Notes: generated by a model not told the origin, from the sequence alone. Positions 28,490-37,739 are shown, counted from the first letter of the stretch. The stretch: DNA of 64,000 nucleotides from Streptomyces cynarae (GCF_025642135.1 NZ_CP106793.1:4344001-4408000), one strand, 5' to 3'. Translations and numbers: made by a program.

Positions 28490-30442
28490 CTAGCCGATCC
28501 GCACCGTCTTCGAGACCGTGACCTGGTCGATGTCGCTCGTGCGGACCGTCGCCCTCATCGTCCACCGGCCCGGCAGCGGGAGATCGAGGGTGTCGGTGGC
28601 CCAGTAGCCGCCCCGGTCGGTGAGCCTGGCGTCGAGCGGGCCGACGTCGCGGCCCTCGAGCGTGAAGGTGAGCCGTAGCTCGGGGACCGTCGCGATGCCG
28701 CCGTCGGGCCCGAAGATCAGCGCCTGGACACCGTTCTCGCCCACCCGGCCGGGCGTCAGTTCGATCTGCACCTTGCCGTGCCCGCCGGGGGTGCCCACGT
28801 CGAAGGGGATCACCGTGGCGGAGCCGAGGGGCGGTTCGGCGGCCGTCGACGCCGCCGCCTCCTCCGCCGCCCGGCCCGGCTGGGTGCCGGTGAGCAGGGT
28901 GGTGACCGCGAGGACGACCAGCCCCAGGGAGATCTCGGCGAGCACGGAGCGGCGCAGGGCCTGGAGGTGGGGCGCGCGGGCGCCGTCTCCCGGCGCGGGA
29001 CCCGTCGGTGCGTCCTGAGGGTCTGTGTCCGTGTCCGTCCGCACGTCCACGGCGTCCCGTACGCCCTCTGCGCCCCGTGCGTGCGATGCGTCCCGCACGC
29101 GCGCGGCCTTCCCTACGTGGGCGGCGTCGGCGTCCCCCGAGGCGGCGCCCACCGTCTCCCGCACCCGCTCCGGCGGCGCCGCCGGAACCTTTGCCGCCGG
29201 AACGGCGAGCCGTGCCGTGAAGCGACGGGAGCAGCCCGCCGCCGCGAGCAGCAGGGCGACCCCGGCCAGCTTGGCGACGAGCAGCCTGCCGTACGGCGTC
29301 GAGGTGAGCGCGTCGAGGGAGCCGAGGCCCCGCCAGGACTGGTAGGCGCCGGTGGCGGCCAGGACGGCGACCGCGGCGAACGCCAGCCGCGAGAAGCGGG
29401 CGACCGCGGGGGCGGGCAGATCCCCGGGCGTCCGTTGCACCACCGTCACCAGGGCCGTGAGCCCGCCCAGCCACACCGCCATCGCCAGCAGGTGCAGCAC
29501 GGCCGAGGTCATCGCGAGCGGCACCTGGATCCCGGCGGACGCGTGCTCCGCCACCGCCCAGGTCAGGGCCAGCGCGAGCGACAGAAGGCTCACGATCGCG
29601 AACCGGAGCCGGCCGGAACCCACCGGGCCACGCCCGTCGGCCGGTGCGCGCAGCACCCCGGCCCGCGCCGCGACCGGTGCCGCCACCGCCAGCAGCGCCA
29701 CCCGCACGAGCAGCGCGAGACCCGGGCGGCTCGTCGCCGTCTCCCGCAGCACCGTGAGGTCGAAGGCCGCCGCCGGGCCGCTGCCACGCTCGTACGGACC
29801 CCGGAGCAGCAGCAGGGCGAGCGTGGCCGCGAGCAGCGTCCACCAGCCGCCCACGAGCAGTCCGCGCGGCGCCGCCACGCCGGTGACCATGGCGAACGCG
29901 GTGGCGCCGAGCAGCAGTGCGAGGCCGCCGTAGGCGATGTAGCGGGCCGTGTTGTACAGCGCCGTGGAGGCGGCGTCCTGGACCTCGTCGTCCGGCAGGG
30001 CGGCCCTGGTCGCCGAGCGCTTGCCGACGGAGAAGGTGAGCGCGCCGGAGACCGGGTGGCTGTCGGCCGACACCACCCGCCAGGCCACGATGTATGTGCC
30101 CTGCTTCAGGTCCGGCAGCGTGACCCGCGCCGTGTGCGAGTGGCCGTCCGCATGTTCCTGTTTGCCCGTGTGAACCCGACGGTTCTCCGGATCGAACACC
30201 CGGATGGAGTTGTCCAGCAGACCGACGGCCTCGGTGAAGGTGAGGGTGACGGCCTTCGGCGCCGTCTTCAGCACACTGCCGTCCGCCGGGTCGGTGCCCC
30301 TCAGCGCGGCGTGCGCGGAGGCCGAACCGGCACCCGCGAGGAGCAGCAGGGGGGCGACGAGCAGGACGAGGGCGAGGTGCCGCAGCCGCCTCCCGTGCCG
30401 GTCCGCGCCCCGACTCCCCCCGTCCACACGTCCTCCGTCCAC
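28490..30442 (-). CDS. CopC-CopD fusion, copper-resistance membrane protein
   Basis: The 650-residue protein has a signal peptide ending SASA, then the CopC domain with copper-ligand His at the mature N-terminus (AHAALRGTDPADG) and ADSHPVSG (about residues 45-140). A CopD-type bundle of eight or more helices follows (about 160-420), then a 65-residue hydrophilic Ala/Asp/Arg-rich insert and an exported C-terminal beta domain (GTPGGHGKVQIELTPGRVG). This is the YcnJ-like arrangement, probably for copper uptake or supply. GTG at 30442 follows GGGAG with 7-nt spacing. No ycnI-like gene is adjacent. Confidence 0.88.
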   Translation of the reverse strand: MDGGRVDGGSRGADRHGRRLRHLALVLLVAPLLLLAGAGSASAHAALRGTDPADGSVLKTAPKAVTLTFTEAVGLLDNSIRVFDPENRRVHTGKQEHADGHSHTARVTLPDLKQGTYIVAWRVVSADSHPVSGALTFSVGKRSATRAALPDDEVQDAASTALYNTARYIAYGGLALLLGATAFAMVTGVAAPRGLLVGGWWTLLAATLALLLLRGPYERGSGPAAAFDLTVLRETATSRPGLALLVRVALLAVAAPVAARAGVLRAPADGRGPVGSGRLRFAIVSLLSLALALTWAVAEHASAGIQVPLAMTSAVLHLLAMAVWLGGLTALVTVVQRTPGDLPAPAVARFSRLAFAAVAVLAATGAYQSWRGLGSLDALTSTPYGRLLVAKLAGVALLLAAAGCSRRFTARLAVPAAKVPAAPPERVRETVGAASGDADAAHVGKAARVRDASHARGAEGVRDAVDVRTDTDTDPQDAPTGPAPGDGARAPHLQALRRSVLAEISLGLVVLAVTTLLTGTQPGRAAEEAAASTAAEPPLGSATVIPFDVGTPGGHGKVQIELTPGRVGENGVQALIFGPDGGIATVPELRLTFTLEGRDVGPLDARLTDRGGYWATDTLDLPLPGRWTMRATVRTSDIDQVTVSKTVRIG

Positions 30443-30570
30443 GTCACGTCTCCCGTATCGCCGGTTCCGGGTCTCGGTTACGTACGGACGCGGCGCGCCC
30501 TGTTCTCATCGGCGGGCGGCGTGATCCCGGCCGCCGAAGGCCGAGTCGCCCATCGTCTCCGGGAGCCGCG

Positions 30571-31335
30571 TCACCAGGTGGGCCGGGCCGACACCCCGCC
30601 GTCCACCACCAGGTCGTGGCCCGTGATCCAGGAGGCGAGGGGCGAGGCCAGGAACACGCAGGCGTCGCCGATGTCCTCAGGGCGCCCCAACCGGCCGGAC
30701 GGCGCCGCCTGTTGCCAGCGGCGCACGCCTTCCGGCCAGTCCTCCGCCAGGCCCGGCCGGTCGACGAGGCCGGGGGAGACGGTGTTGACGCGGATGCCGT
30801 ACGGCCCGTACTCGAGAGCCGCCGAGCGCGCGTGCATCACGACGGCCGCCTTGGAGGCGCAGTAGTGGGCGTGCAGCGGGGCCGGATGCGTGGCCTCGAC
30901 GGAGGCGATGTGGGTGACGGTGCCGCCGCCCGCGCCCCGCATCACCTCCACGGCCGCCTGCGTGCACGCGAACACGCCCGTGAGGTTGGCGTCGACCACG
31001 GCCCGCCACTCGGCGGCCGTCATCCCGGCCAGCTCCTGCACCGGCTGCACCCCCGCGTTGTTGACCAGCGCCGTCAGCCGCCCGCCGCCCCACTCGGCGG
31101 CCTCGGCCACCAGACGCCGGCATTCCTCCTCCACGGTCAGGTCCGCCCGGAGCACGACCGCCCGGCCCCCCGTGTCCCGGATGCGGGCGGCCACCTCGTC
31201 CGCCGCCCCGAGCGACGTACGGCAGTGGACGGCGACCGCGGCGCCCTCCTCGGCGAACCGCAGCGCGATCCCGCGCCCGATGCCGCCGCCCGCCCCCGTC
31301 ACCAGGGCCGCCTGCCCTTCCAGCAGTCCGCTCAC
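30571..31335 (-). CDS. Short-chain dehydrogenase/reductase
   Basis: The 254-residue SDR has the NAD(P) motif VTGAGGGIGRG, the NNAG motif (LVNNAG), catalytic Ser in IASVE and YCASK (Tyr/Lys), and an SPG motif after the active site. The ending GHDLVVDGGVS is typical. Substrate is unknown. The GTG start at 31335 overlaps the stop of the upstream cupin gene (GTGA), so the two are co-translated. GGAG lies 11 nt upstream, a somewhat long spacing. Confidence 0.9.
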   Translation of the reverse strand: MSGLLEGQAALVTGAGGGIGRGIALRFAEEGAAVAVHCRTSLGAADEVAARIRDTGGRAVVLRADLTVEEECRRLVAEAAEWGGGRLTALVNNAGVQPVQELAGMTAAEWRAVVDANLTGVFACTQAAVEVMRGAGGGTVTHIASVEATHPAPLHAHYCASKAAVVMHARSAALEYGPYGIRVNTVSPGLVDRPGLAEDWPEGVRRWQQAAPSGRLGRPEDIGDACVFLASPLASWITGHDLVVDGGVSARPTW

Positions 31336-31811
31336 GGCCGGCACAGCTCCGCGATCCGGGCCGCCTCGGCCGGGTAGCGCGCGGTGAGTTCGGCCGCGTC
31401 GCCGTGCTCGTACGCCTCGTCGGTGAAACCCGGCGCCATGGTGCACCCGAAGAGCGTCCACGAGCCGCCCGCGGCGACCCGGCCGCCCATCCAGGTGCCC
31501 GCCTCCACGGTGAACTGCACGTACTGGCCGCCGAGGACGTCCGGGCCGAGTACGGCCGTGCGGGCGCCGCCGTCCGGGGCGAGGAGCAGCAGCTCCAGCG
31601 GGTCGCCGAGGTAGTGGTGCCAGACCTCGTCGGCCGGGAGGCGGTGCAGGGCCGAGTAGCCGTCGGGGGCGGCGGTCAGCAGGGCCACGATGGCGGTGCC
31701 CTCCGGCCGCCCGTCCGCCCGGGCCGGTCCCGTCCAGGTCCTGCGGAACAGCCCGCCCTCACGTGGGATGGGTTCCAGTCCGTAGTGGGCGATGAGATCG
31801 TCAGGCGTCAC
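31332..31811 (-). CDS. Cupin-domain protein (DUF985 family)
   Basis: The 159-residue protein is a single cupin of the DUF985 type: MTPDDLIAHYGLEPIPREGGLFRRTW, then SALHRLPADEVWHHYLGDPLELLLL and VEAGTWMGGRV. Members bind metal or sugar derivatives; activity here is unknown. It is the first gene of a two-gene unit with the SDR, which suggests joint metabolism of a small carbonyl or sugar substrate (inference). Confidence 0.88.
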   Translation of the reverse strand: MTPDDLIAHYGLEPIPREGGLFRRTWTGPARADGRPEGTAIVALLTAAPDGYSALHRLPADEVWHHYLGDPLELLLLAPDGGARTAVLGPDVLGGQYVQFTVEAGTWMGGRVAAGGSWTLFGCTMAPGFTDEAYEHGDAAELTARYPAEAARIAELCRP

Positions 31812-31897
31812 GGCAGCAGGCTAGGGCCTCATCGTTTGGATCATGCCGGGCTCGCGCCCCGGCTGCGGTCCGCGCGCCGCCGGGCGACCATCGGGTC

Positions 31898-32488
31898 ATG
31901 GACGTCACCCTTCACCTCGCCCAGGATCCCGAGGCCGACGCGCTCCTCGGGCGCAGTCCGCTCGCCGCGCTGATCGGGATGCTGCTGGACCAGCAGGTCC
32001 CGATGGAGTGGGCCTTCAAGGGACCGTGGACGATCGCGCGACGACTGGGCACCGACGACCTCGACGCGCACGACATCGCGGCCCAGGACCCGGAGGCCTT
32101 CGCGGAACTGCTGTCGCGCAAGCCCGCGGTGCACCGTTACCCGGGGTCGATGGCGCGGCGTATCCAGCAACTGTGCCAGTACCTGGTCGAGCACTGCGAC
32201 GGGGACCCCGAGGCCCTGTGGGCCGACGCCGGCAGCGGGCGGGAGCTGCTCGGGCGGCTCCAGGACCTGCCCGGCTTCGGCAAGCAGAAGGCGCAGATCT
32301 TCCTCGCGCTGCTCGGCAAGCAACTCGGCGTACGGCCCGAGGGGTGGCGGGAGGCCGCGGGTCCCTACGGAGAGGCCACGTCGTTCCGGTCCGTGGCCGA
32401 CATCACCGGGCCCGAGTCCCTGGCGAAGGTCCGGGCGCACAAGCAGGAGATGAAGGCGGCGGCGAAGGCCGCGAAGGGCGATCGGTAG
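31898..32488 (+). CDS. HhH-GPD-type DNA base-excision repair protein
   Basis: The 196-residue protein belongs to the endonuclease III/AlkA-like superfamily. It shows LIGMLLDQQVPMEWAFKGPW at the N-terminus and helix-hairpin-helix LPGFGKQKAQIFLALLG at about 125-141. The catalytic Asp position and FeS cluster of Nth are not evident, so it is probably an unusual glycosylase or a non-catalytic DNA binder. The C-terminal tail is Lys/Ala-rich (KQEMKAAAKAAKGDR). It stands alone and divergent from the cupin gene. Confidence 0.82.
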   Translation: MDVTLHLAQDPEADALLGRSPLAALIGMLLDQQVPMEWAFKGPWTIARRLGTDDLDAHDIAAQDPEAFAELLSRKPAVHRYPGSMARRIQQLCQYLVEHCDGDPEALWADAGSGRELLGRLQDLPGFGKQKAQIFLALLGKQLGVRPEGWREAAGPYGEATSFRSVADITGPESLAKVRAHKQEMKAAAKAAKGDR

Positions 32489-32559
32489 CAGCCGGCAGGC
32501 GTCAGTCGGTCGGACCGTCCGGGGTGGCGGGGCGCCCGCACCCGTTCCCAGCATGGATC

Positions 32560-33237
32560 ATGACCGACGCACCGACCGGGCCCCCTGGCGGACCGGAATA
32601 CGACGACCGTCATGTCCACGCCGCACGCGGCACGCACGCGATGAGACCGGCGTGGGACCTTCAGGAGCCGCCCTTCGAGGGGCCGTTGCACGTCCTGGCC
32701 CGCACCGCCTGGCAGGTCGTGCTGATCACCGGTGTCGCGTCGCTGATCCTCGGCGTCCTGGTCCTCGTCTGGCCGGACCCGTCCCTGCTCGCTGCCGGCG
32801 TGCTCTTCGGCGTGTACCTGCTCGCCAGCGGTGTGTTCCAACTGGCCGCCGCCTTCGGCACGCACAAGACCACCTCGCTGCGCGTCCTGGCCTTCATCAG
32901 CGGCGCCCTGTCGATCCTGCTGGGCCTGTTCTGCTTCCGCAGCCGCCTGGAGTCGGTCCTGCTGCTCGCACTGTGGATCGGGATCGGCTGGCTGATCCGC
33001 GGAATCACCCAGGCCATGGCCGCCGCCCACGATCCGGCGGTGCCCGCACGCGGCTGGCAGATCCTCCTCGGCGTCGTGACCTTCATCGCCGGGATCGTGC
33101 TGATCGTCTCGCCGTTCCGGACGATCGCCGTGCTGACCCTGGTCGCCGGGTGGTGGCTGGTGGTGGTCGGCATCCTCGAGATCGTCACGGCGGTTCGGAT
33201 CCGGGGCGGTGCGCGGCGGATCCCGCGCACTCTGTGA
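32560..33237 (+). CDS. HdeD-like / DUF308 membrane protein
   Basis: The 225-residue protein has a soluble N-terminus of about 50 residues and six membrane helices arranged as three hairpins (for example VVLITGVASLILGVLVLVWP and LLGVVTFIAGIVLIVSP), the DUF308/HdeD pattern. In enterobacteria HdeD is acid-stress related; the Streptomyces role is unknown. ATG at 32560 is the first start that keeps the usual N-terminus. The overlapping ATG at 32553 is in another frame. Confidence 0.85.
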   Translation: MTDAPTGPPGGPEYDDRHVHAARGTHAMRPAWDLQEPPFEGPLHVLARTAWQVVLITGVASLILGVLVLVWPDPSLLAAGVLFGVYLLASGVFQLAAAFGTHKTTSLRVLAFISGALSILLGLFCFRSRLESVLLLALWIGIGWLIRGITQAMAAAHDPAVPARGWQILLGVVTFIAGIVLIVSPFRTIAVLTLVAGWWLVVVGILEIVTAVRIRGGARRIPRTL

Positions 33238-33365
33238 AGATCACATGGCGATCCAGTGGTGATCACGCGGAGAACGTCAACCACTCGCCCGGCCGGTACA
33301 CCGTGCGAGCGGTTCTCGGGGCCGACACGATGAAGGACGCGCGTCCGACGGGGAGATGACCCCAT

Positions 33366-33707
33366 GTGAGCCACGCACCGCACCCCCCACGCACCGCTCG
33401 GCGGTATGCCTGGCTCAGGGTGCTCGTGGTGCTCGTCAGCCTCCTCGTGGCCGGCGCGTACACCGAGGCGGTGGAGGCGGACGCCGCCCCCACGTCCGCG
33501 GTCCAGGCGTGCGACGCGGACTACGACGTCCTCGCGCCCGCGCCGCGGACCGCGACCCTCCAGGGGCCCCGCACCGTCACGCCGCTGCGACCGGGACCGC
33601 AGGCCGCCCCCGCGCCGTCCGGCCCGGACGACCTGCCTCCCGCCCCCGCCCGGACGTCGCGCTCGGCCGCACTGCACGCCCTGCGCACCGTGGTCCTGCG
33701 CTGCTGA
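33366..33707 (+). CDS. Small membrane-anchored or exported hypothetical protein
   Basis: The 113-residue product has one N-terminal hydrophobic helix (LRVLVVLVSLLVAGAYTEAV) after a basic stretch and then a Pro/Ala-rich extracytoplasmic tail. GTG at 33366 follows GGGGAGATGACC. I recognise no domain. Two Cys, one mid-protein and one at the very end, could be paired. It is followed 54 nt later by the 57-codon gene, probably in one transcript. Confidence 0.65.
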   Translation: MSHAPHPPRTARRYAWLRVLVVLVSLLVAGAYTEAVEADAAPTSAVQACDADYDVLAPAPRTATLQGPRTVTPLRPGPQAAPAPSGPDDLPPAPARTSRSAALHALRTVVLRC

Positions 33708-33761
33708 CAGGTCCGGCCCGCCCGGAACCGTCACACCACCAGCAACGCGAGGAACCCTTAC

Positions 33762-33935
33762 ATGCTCATCGACCCCTACGCGGTCCTGCACGCCCTGGTG
33801 CGCGCCGAGGCCCTGCGCAGCACGAAACCGAAACCGGAACCCGAGCCGGAGCCCGACGCGGTGGACCCGTCCGCCCCGGCGATCCCGCCGGAGCGGGACC
33901 GCGAGCGGCGGCCGTGGACCCGTCCGCATCCGTGA
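33762..33935 (+). CDS. 57-residue hypothetical protein with Lys-Pro/Glu-Pro repeat
   Basis: ATG at 33762 follows GCGAGGAACCC, a good ribosome site. The product starts MLIDPYAVLHALVRAEALRS, likely one amphipathic helix, then an acidic KPEPEPEPEP stretch and a basic C-terminus. The codon third positions are strongly G/C and it follows the membrane protein directly, both of which support a real gene. Function unknown. Confidence 0.55.
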   Translation: MLIDPYAVLHALVRAEALRSTKPKPEPEPEPDAVDPSAPAIPPERDRERRPWTRPHP

Positions 33936-34090
33936 CCCATGACAGCGGCCGCCCCCGGCGGGGCGGCCGCGCCACTTCCCGCACACATGCCGAACCCTCT
34001 CCCTTTTTGCCCCGTTTACCGCATCTTTTCCGAGGGCGCACTCCGTCGCCATGGCTGCGCCCGGAACGTGTCGACCGGTAGGCTTTCCGT

Positions 34091-34387
34091 GTGATCTTCA
34101 AGCGCATCGGAAACGGCCGGCCGTACCCCGACCACGGCCGGGAGAGCACCCGGCAGTGGGCGGACGTCGCGCCGCGCCCGGTCCGCCTCGATCAGCTGGT
34201 GACGACCAAGCAGCAGCTCGACCTGGAGACCCTGCTCGCCGAGGACTCGACGTTCTACGGCGACCTCTTCGCGCACGTCGTGAAGTGGCAGGGCGACCTG
34301 TACCTGGAGGACGGCCTGCACCGCGCGGTCCGCGCGGCGCTGCAGCAGCGCCAGGTACTGCACGCACGGGTGCTCGAACTCGACTGA
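34091..34387 (+). CDS. Conserved 98-residue protein, ParB-like fold suspected
   Basis: Starts MIFKRIGNGRPYPDHGRES. The second half reads GDLYLEDGLHRAVRAALQQRQVLHARV, which resembles the DGHHR...A helix and strand of ParB/sulfiredoxin-like N-terminal domains. I do not know its function and the ParB comparison is pattern-based. GTG at 34091 is supported by a conserved-looking N-terminus rather than by a strong ribosome site. Monocistronic, ahead of the LytR_C gene. Confidence 0.75.
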   Translation: MIFKRIGNGRPYPDHGRESTRQWADVAPRPVRLDQLVTTKQQLDLETLLAEDSTFYGDLFAHVVKWQGDLYLEDGLHRAVRAALQQRQVLHARVLELD

Positions 34388-34534
34388 CCCCTGCGCGAGA
34401 CGGCCCCTGGGCGCCGCGGTCCGCTTCCGCCGTCCGCGGGCCGTACGGACGCCTGTTGACCCTTTCGGGTTGGACTCCGGGCGTCTGATGATCATCTAGT
34501 AGGCATTGCTGCCCGGGCGCACTACGCTGCGCCC

Positions 34535-35182
34535 ATGAGCATGCTGACTCCCCCTGGCATGGGTGGCCAGTACCGGATCACGGGGGACAAGTACCCGCGG
34601 ATGCGCCCGCCCCGGCGCCGCGGCAGGCTCGTGGTCGCCATCGTCGCCTCCGTGGCCGCCATCGGGCTGATCGGGTGGGGAACCGTGCAGCTCATCGACG
34701 TCTTCACCGGAGGCAGTGGCAGAACGTCGGCGTCCGGCCCCAAGGCGGACTGCGCCGGCAAGGTGAGCGCCTCGCCCGCCGCCGCCAAGGCCCTGCCCGA
34801 GCCGGGGCGGATCACGGTCAACGTCCTCAACGCCACGGAACGCAGCGGCCTCGCCAAGGAGACCGCGGACGAGCTGAAGAAGCGCGGCTTCCACATCGGC
34901 ACCGTGGGCAACGCGACGCAGCAGTACGACAAGAAGGTCAAGGGCGTCGGGATACTGCTCGGCCCGAAGGCCTCCCTGCACAGCGCGCTGCCGGTTCTCG
35001 CCACCCAGCTCGCGGGCGCCGACCAGCGCACGGACGCCCGCACGGACGCGTCCCTCGACCTGATCCTCGGCGACGGCTTCAAGTCCCTGACGGCCAAGCC
35101 GGACGCGGACAAGGCCCTGGCGGCCCTGTCGAACCCGACACCGACGGCGTCGCCGGGCAGCACCGGCAAGAAGAGCTGCTGA
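34535..35182 (+). CDS. LytR C-terminal-domain membrane protein
   Basis: The 215-residue protein has a cytoplasmic basic N-terminus, one membrane helix (LVVAIVASVAAIGLIGWGTV, about residues 32-52) and an extracytoplasmic LytR_C domain (about 90-190, ITVNVLNATERSGLAKETADELKKRGF). LytR_C domains accompany cell-wall polymer ligases, but no LCP catalytic domain is present here. The C-terminal tail is Thr/Pro-rich. Monocistronic, followed by a bidirectional terminator before upp. Confidence 0.9.
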   Translation: MSMLTPPGMGGQYRITGDKYPRMRPPRRRGRLVVAIVASVAAIGLIGWGTVQLIDVFTGGSGRTSASGPKADCAGKVSASPAAAKALPEPGRITVNVLNATERSGLAKETADELKKRGFHIGTVGNATQQYDKKVKGVGILLGPKASLHSALPVLATQLAGADQRTDARTDASLDLILGDGFKSLTAKPDADKALAALSNPTPTASPGSTGKKSC

Positions 35183-35243
35183 GCTTCCTCCGGGCCCGGC
35201 ACCCACACCGGCCGCCGTCCCCGGTCCCCGGACCCGTGCGGTG

Positions 35244-35278
35244 CGGCCGTGCGGTCTCGTGCGGAGACCGCACGGCCG
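35244..35278. terminator. Bidirectional terminator between LytR_C gene and upp
   Basis: A 15-bp stem (core GGCCGTGCGGTCTC) with a 5-nt loop sits between convergent stops. Confidence 0.75.
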
Positions 35279-35317
35279 GTCCGGAGCCGTTCCGGGGCCG
35301 TGCCGCCCTTACGTCCC

Positions 35318-35953
35318 CTACTCAGCCGCCCCGTACAGCCGGTCCCCGGCGTCCCCGAGGCCCGGAACGATGTAGCCGTGCTCGTTCAGGCGCTCGTCGA
35401 CCGCGGCCGTCACCACCGTGACCGGCGTGCCCGCCAGTTCGCGTTCCATGACCTCGACGCCCTCCGGAGCGGCCAGCAGCACCACGGCCGTCACATCGTC
35501 CGCACCGCGCTTGATCAGCTCCTGGATCGCCGCGACGAGCGTGCCGCCCGTCGCGAGCATCGGGTCCAGGACGTACACCTGCCGCCCCGAGAGGTCCTCC
35601 GGCATGCGTGTCGCGTACGTGGAGGCCTGAAGGGTCTCCTCGTTGCGGATCATGCCCAGGAAGCCCACCTCGGCGGTCGGCAGCAGCCGCACCATGCCGT
35701 CCAGCATGCCGAGGCCGGCGCGCAGGATCGGCACCACCAGCGGGCGCGGACGCGACAGCTTGACGCCGGTGGTCGTGGCGACCGGCGTCTCGATCTCGAT
35801 CGCCTCGGTGCGCACGTCCCGCGTCGCCTCGTAGGCGAGCAGGGTGACGAGTTCGTCGGCCAGGCGACGGAAGGTCGCGGAGTCGGTGCGCCGGTCGCGC
35901 AACGTGGTGAGCTTGTGGGCGACCAGGGGGTGGTCGACGACATGGAGACGCAT
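35318..35953 (-). CDS. upp: Uracil phosphoribosyltransferase
   Basis: Upp salvages uracil to UMP with PRPP. The 211-residue protein has the PRPP loop [13 protein letters not shown] and the flap [10 protein letters not shown], with a C-terminal [14 protein letters not shown] uracil site. ATG at 35953 matches the family start [11 protein letters not shown]. Monocistronic and convergent with the LytR_C gene. Confidence 0.96.
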   Translation of the reverse strand: MRLHVVDHPLVAHKLTTLRDRRTDSATFRRLADELVTLLAYEATRDVRTEAIEIETPVATTTGVKLSRPRPLVVPILRAGLGMLDGMVRLLPTAEVGFLGMIRNEETLQASTYATRMPEDLSGRQVYVLDPMLATGGTLVAAIQELIKRGADDVTAVVLLAAPEGVEVMERELAGTPVTVVTAAVDERLNEHGYIVPGLGDAGDRLYGAAE

Positions 35954-36050
35954 GCCCCCACAGTAACCGGGCCACCGCGTCCGTCCGGACCTGGCATCGA
36001 ACCCCCCATCAGAGGGAAAGTGGGAGGAACGGAACAGGGGTGGTGTGACG

Positions 36051-36236
36051 ATGCCGGACCAGGAGTCCCCCGACGAGCCGGAGGCACAGGAGTCGGACGC
36101 CGAGCGCAGGCGGCGCCGCGCCAGGTTCCTGCGTGAACTGGCGGAGGCACGGGAGCTGCGCGCCCGCGTCCAGCCCCGCCGCGCCAAGGCCGCAAGGCTG
36201 CGTCATGCCATGCGTATGCGCACCTTCCGCTGGTAG
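36051..36236 (+). CDS. Small Arg-rich hypothetical protein
   Basis: The 61-residue product has an acidic N-terminus and a very basic helical remainder ([20 protein letters not shown], then [19 protein letters not shown]). ATG at 36051 is chosen; GTG at 36045 would add two residues. AGGGGTGG lies upstream. The charge pattern suggests nucleic acid or ribosome binding, but no function is known. Divergent from upp and ahead of the tadA pair. Confidence 0.6.
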   Translation: MPDQESPDEPEAQESDAERRRRRARFLRELAEARELRARVQPRRAKAARLRHAMRMRTFRW

Positions 36237-36510
36237 CGACGCGGCCGCCGCGGGGGTGGCCGTGCGGCCACACCGGCAAAGGCCGCGTACGATCCGCAGG
36301 TGGCGGCAACGAGTGCGCTGGTGAGTGGACCGCTCTGCTCGAGTGCTCGCGATCAAAACAGCCAGACACAGGGAGCCGAAGACGTCCCCTGAACGCCTTG
36401 TTTCTGCCACGATTCCGAGTGGGTGGGGCTCGGAGCCCAGCTCTCTCCGCCCAGAACCTCCGCCGGGGGGACCCCCAACCGGCACGCCTATGACCAGTGG
36501 GAGAGTCACG

Positions 36511-37044
36511 GTGTACTTCGCCGCACTGCTCGCGCGCACCGAAGACGGGTGGGAAGCGAGCGACACAGAGCTCGACGATGTGGAGACGCTGTCCGACCTG
36601 GCCGACCTGGCCCGGGAAGCCTCGGCCGACGACGACACGGTGCTCGTCCTGATCGAGCAGGAGGACGCGTGGTTCGGCGTCGTCCGCGTGGACGGCGAGG
36701 ACGACCCTCGTATCTACGTCTCGGACGCCGCTGCCGCAGCCCGCAGTTCGTACGGCGAGATCCTGCTCACCGACGAACTGCTCGGAAGGGAGCCCGGCGA
36801 CGACGGTCCGGACCTGGACTCCCTCGACCTCGACGGCACGGAGGACGGTGAGCCCGAGGACGCCGACGACGAGGACGCGCCCGGTACGGACGCCGCCGTG
36901 CCGCACGGCCCCGTGGGAGACAGCGAGATCCTCGACGACCTCGGTGTCTCCGAGAAGGAGCTGCGCGCGCTGGACGCCGACGACGCGCTCAGCGCGATCG
37001 CCGAGGCCCTGGGTGCCTCGGAGGTCCTGGAGACCGTCCGCTAG
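36511..37044 (+). CDS. tRNA adenosine deaminase-associated protein
   Basis: The 177-residue acidic protein (MYFAALLARTEDGWEASDTELDDVE...) is the actinobacterial protein usually encoded directly before tadA. It contains a long Asp/Glu-rich stretch (about 95-130) and ends LGVSEKELRALDADDALSAIAEALG. GTG at 36511 follows GGGAGAGTCACG with good spacing; the ATG at 36490 would be an alternative. Its role is unknown. It is separated from tadA by 2 nt, so they are one operon. Confidence 0.88.
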   Translation: MYFAALLARTEDGWEASDTELDDVETLSDLADLAREASADDDTVLVLIEQEDAWFGVVRVDGEDDPRIYVSDAAAAARSSYGEILLTDELLGREPGDDGPDLDSLDLDGTEDGEPEDADDEDAPGTDAAVPHGPVGDSEILDDLGVSEKELRALDADDALSAIAEALGASEVLETVR

Positions 37045-37046
37045 GT

Positions 37047-37538
37047 GTGCGGGTGACCGAGGACCGGGCGCCGGCCCCCGACCCGGTGCGCGACCGGTGG
37101 CGGGACGCCATGCGTCTTGCCCTGGACGAGGCGGCGCGGGCCGTCGAAGGCGGTGACGTGCCCGTCGGTGCCGTCGTGCTGTCCCCGGACGGCTCGGTGC
37201 TGGCCACCGGTCACAACGAGCGCGAGGCGACGGGCGATCCGTCGGCCCACGCGGAGATCGTCGCGCTCCGCCGGGCCGCTGCTGCGCTCGGCGAGTGGCG
37301 GCTGCCCGGCTGCACGCTCGTCGTGACCCTGGAGCCCTGCACCATGTGTGCCGGTGCGGTGCAGCAGTCCCGGGTGGAGCGGCTCGTCTACGGTGCGCGC
37401 GACGAGAAGGCGGGCGCGGTCGGGTCGCTGTGGGACCTGGTGCGCGACCGGCGCCTGAACCACCGCCCGGAGGTGATCGCCGGTGTGCTCGCGGACGACT
37501 GCGCACGGCTGCTGACGGACTTCTTCCGGATCCGCTGA
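37047..37538 (+). CDS. tadA: tRNA-specific adenosine deaminase
   Basis: TadA deaminates A34 to inosine in the anticodon of tRNA-Arg(ACG). The 163-residue zinc enzyme has the HAE motif (DPSAHAEIVALR; Glu is the proton shuttle) and the PCTMC zinc ligands (LEPCTMCAGAVQQSR). GTG at 37047 is used; GTG at 37053 is an alternative. Follows its associated protein and precedes tRNA-Ser(CGA), the integration target of the mobile element. Confidence 0.94.
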   Translation: MRVTEDRAPAPDPVRDRWRDAMRLALDEAARAVEGGDVPVGAVVLSPDGSVLATGHNEREATGDPSAHAEIVALRRAAAALGEWRLPGCTLVVTLEPCTMCAGAVQQSRVERLVYGARDEKAGAVGSLWDLVRDRRLNHRPEVIAGVLADDCARLLTDFFRIR

Positions 37539-37606
37539 GTTCCCGCCCCGGTGATCCCCGGAAACGGATTTCAGACCACGGCCCACCTTGGGGTAGGGTC
37601 TCCCTC

Positions 37607-37691
37607 GGTAGCGTGTCCGAGCGGCCGAAGGAGCTCGCCTCGAAAGCGAGTGTGGCGCAAGTCACCGAGGGTTCAAATCCCTCCGCTACCG
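37607..37691 (+). tRNA. tRNA-Ser(CGA), integration target
   Basis: An 85-nt class II tRNA. Acceptor GGTAGCG pairs with CGCTACC, the CTCGC/GCGAG stem encloses CTCGAAA (anticodon CGA), and the discriminator is G. From the anticodon-stem edge to just past the 3' end it is repeated perfectly at 51116-51170, so the gene was restored by the incoming element. Confidence 0.97.
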
Positions 37692-37692
37692 C
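37638..37692 (+). other. attL (55-bp direct repeat in tRNA-Ser)
   Basis: The sequence from CCTCGAAAG in the anticodon loop to CTACCGC is identical at 51116-51170. It marks the left boundary of the integrated element, with the crossover presumably in the anticodon region as usual for tRNA-targeting tyrosine recombinases. Confidence 0.95.
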
Positions 37693-37699
37693 AGGTAGA

Positions 37700-37732
37700 C
37701 GAAGGGTCCGGCTCACCACGCCGGACCCTTCG
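37700..37732 (+). terminator. Element-borne terminator after tRNA-Ser(CGA)
   Basis: A perfect 12-bp stem CGAAGGGTCCGG with a 9-nt loop lies 8 nt after attL. It replaces the host terminator, which is now displaced beyond attR at 51175. Confidence 0.75.
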
Positions 37733-37739
37733 CGTATGT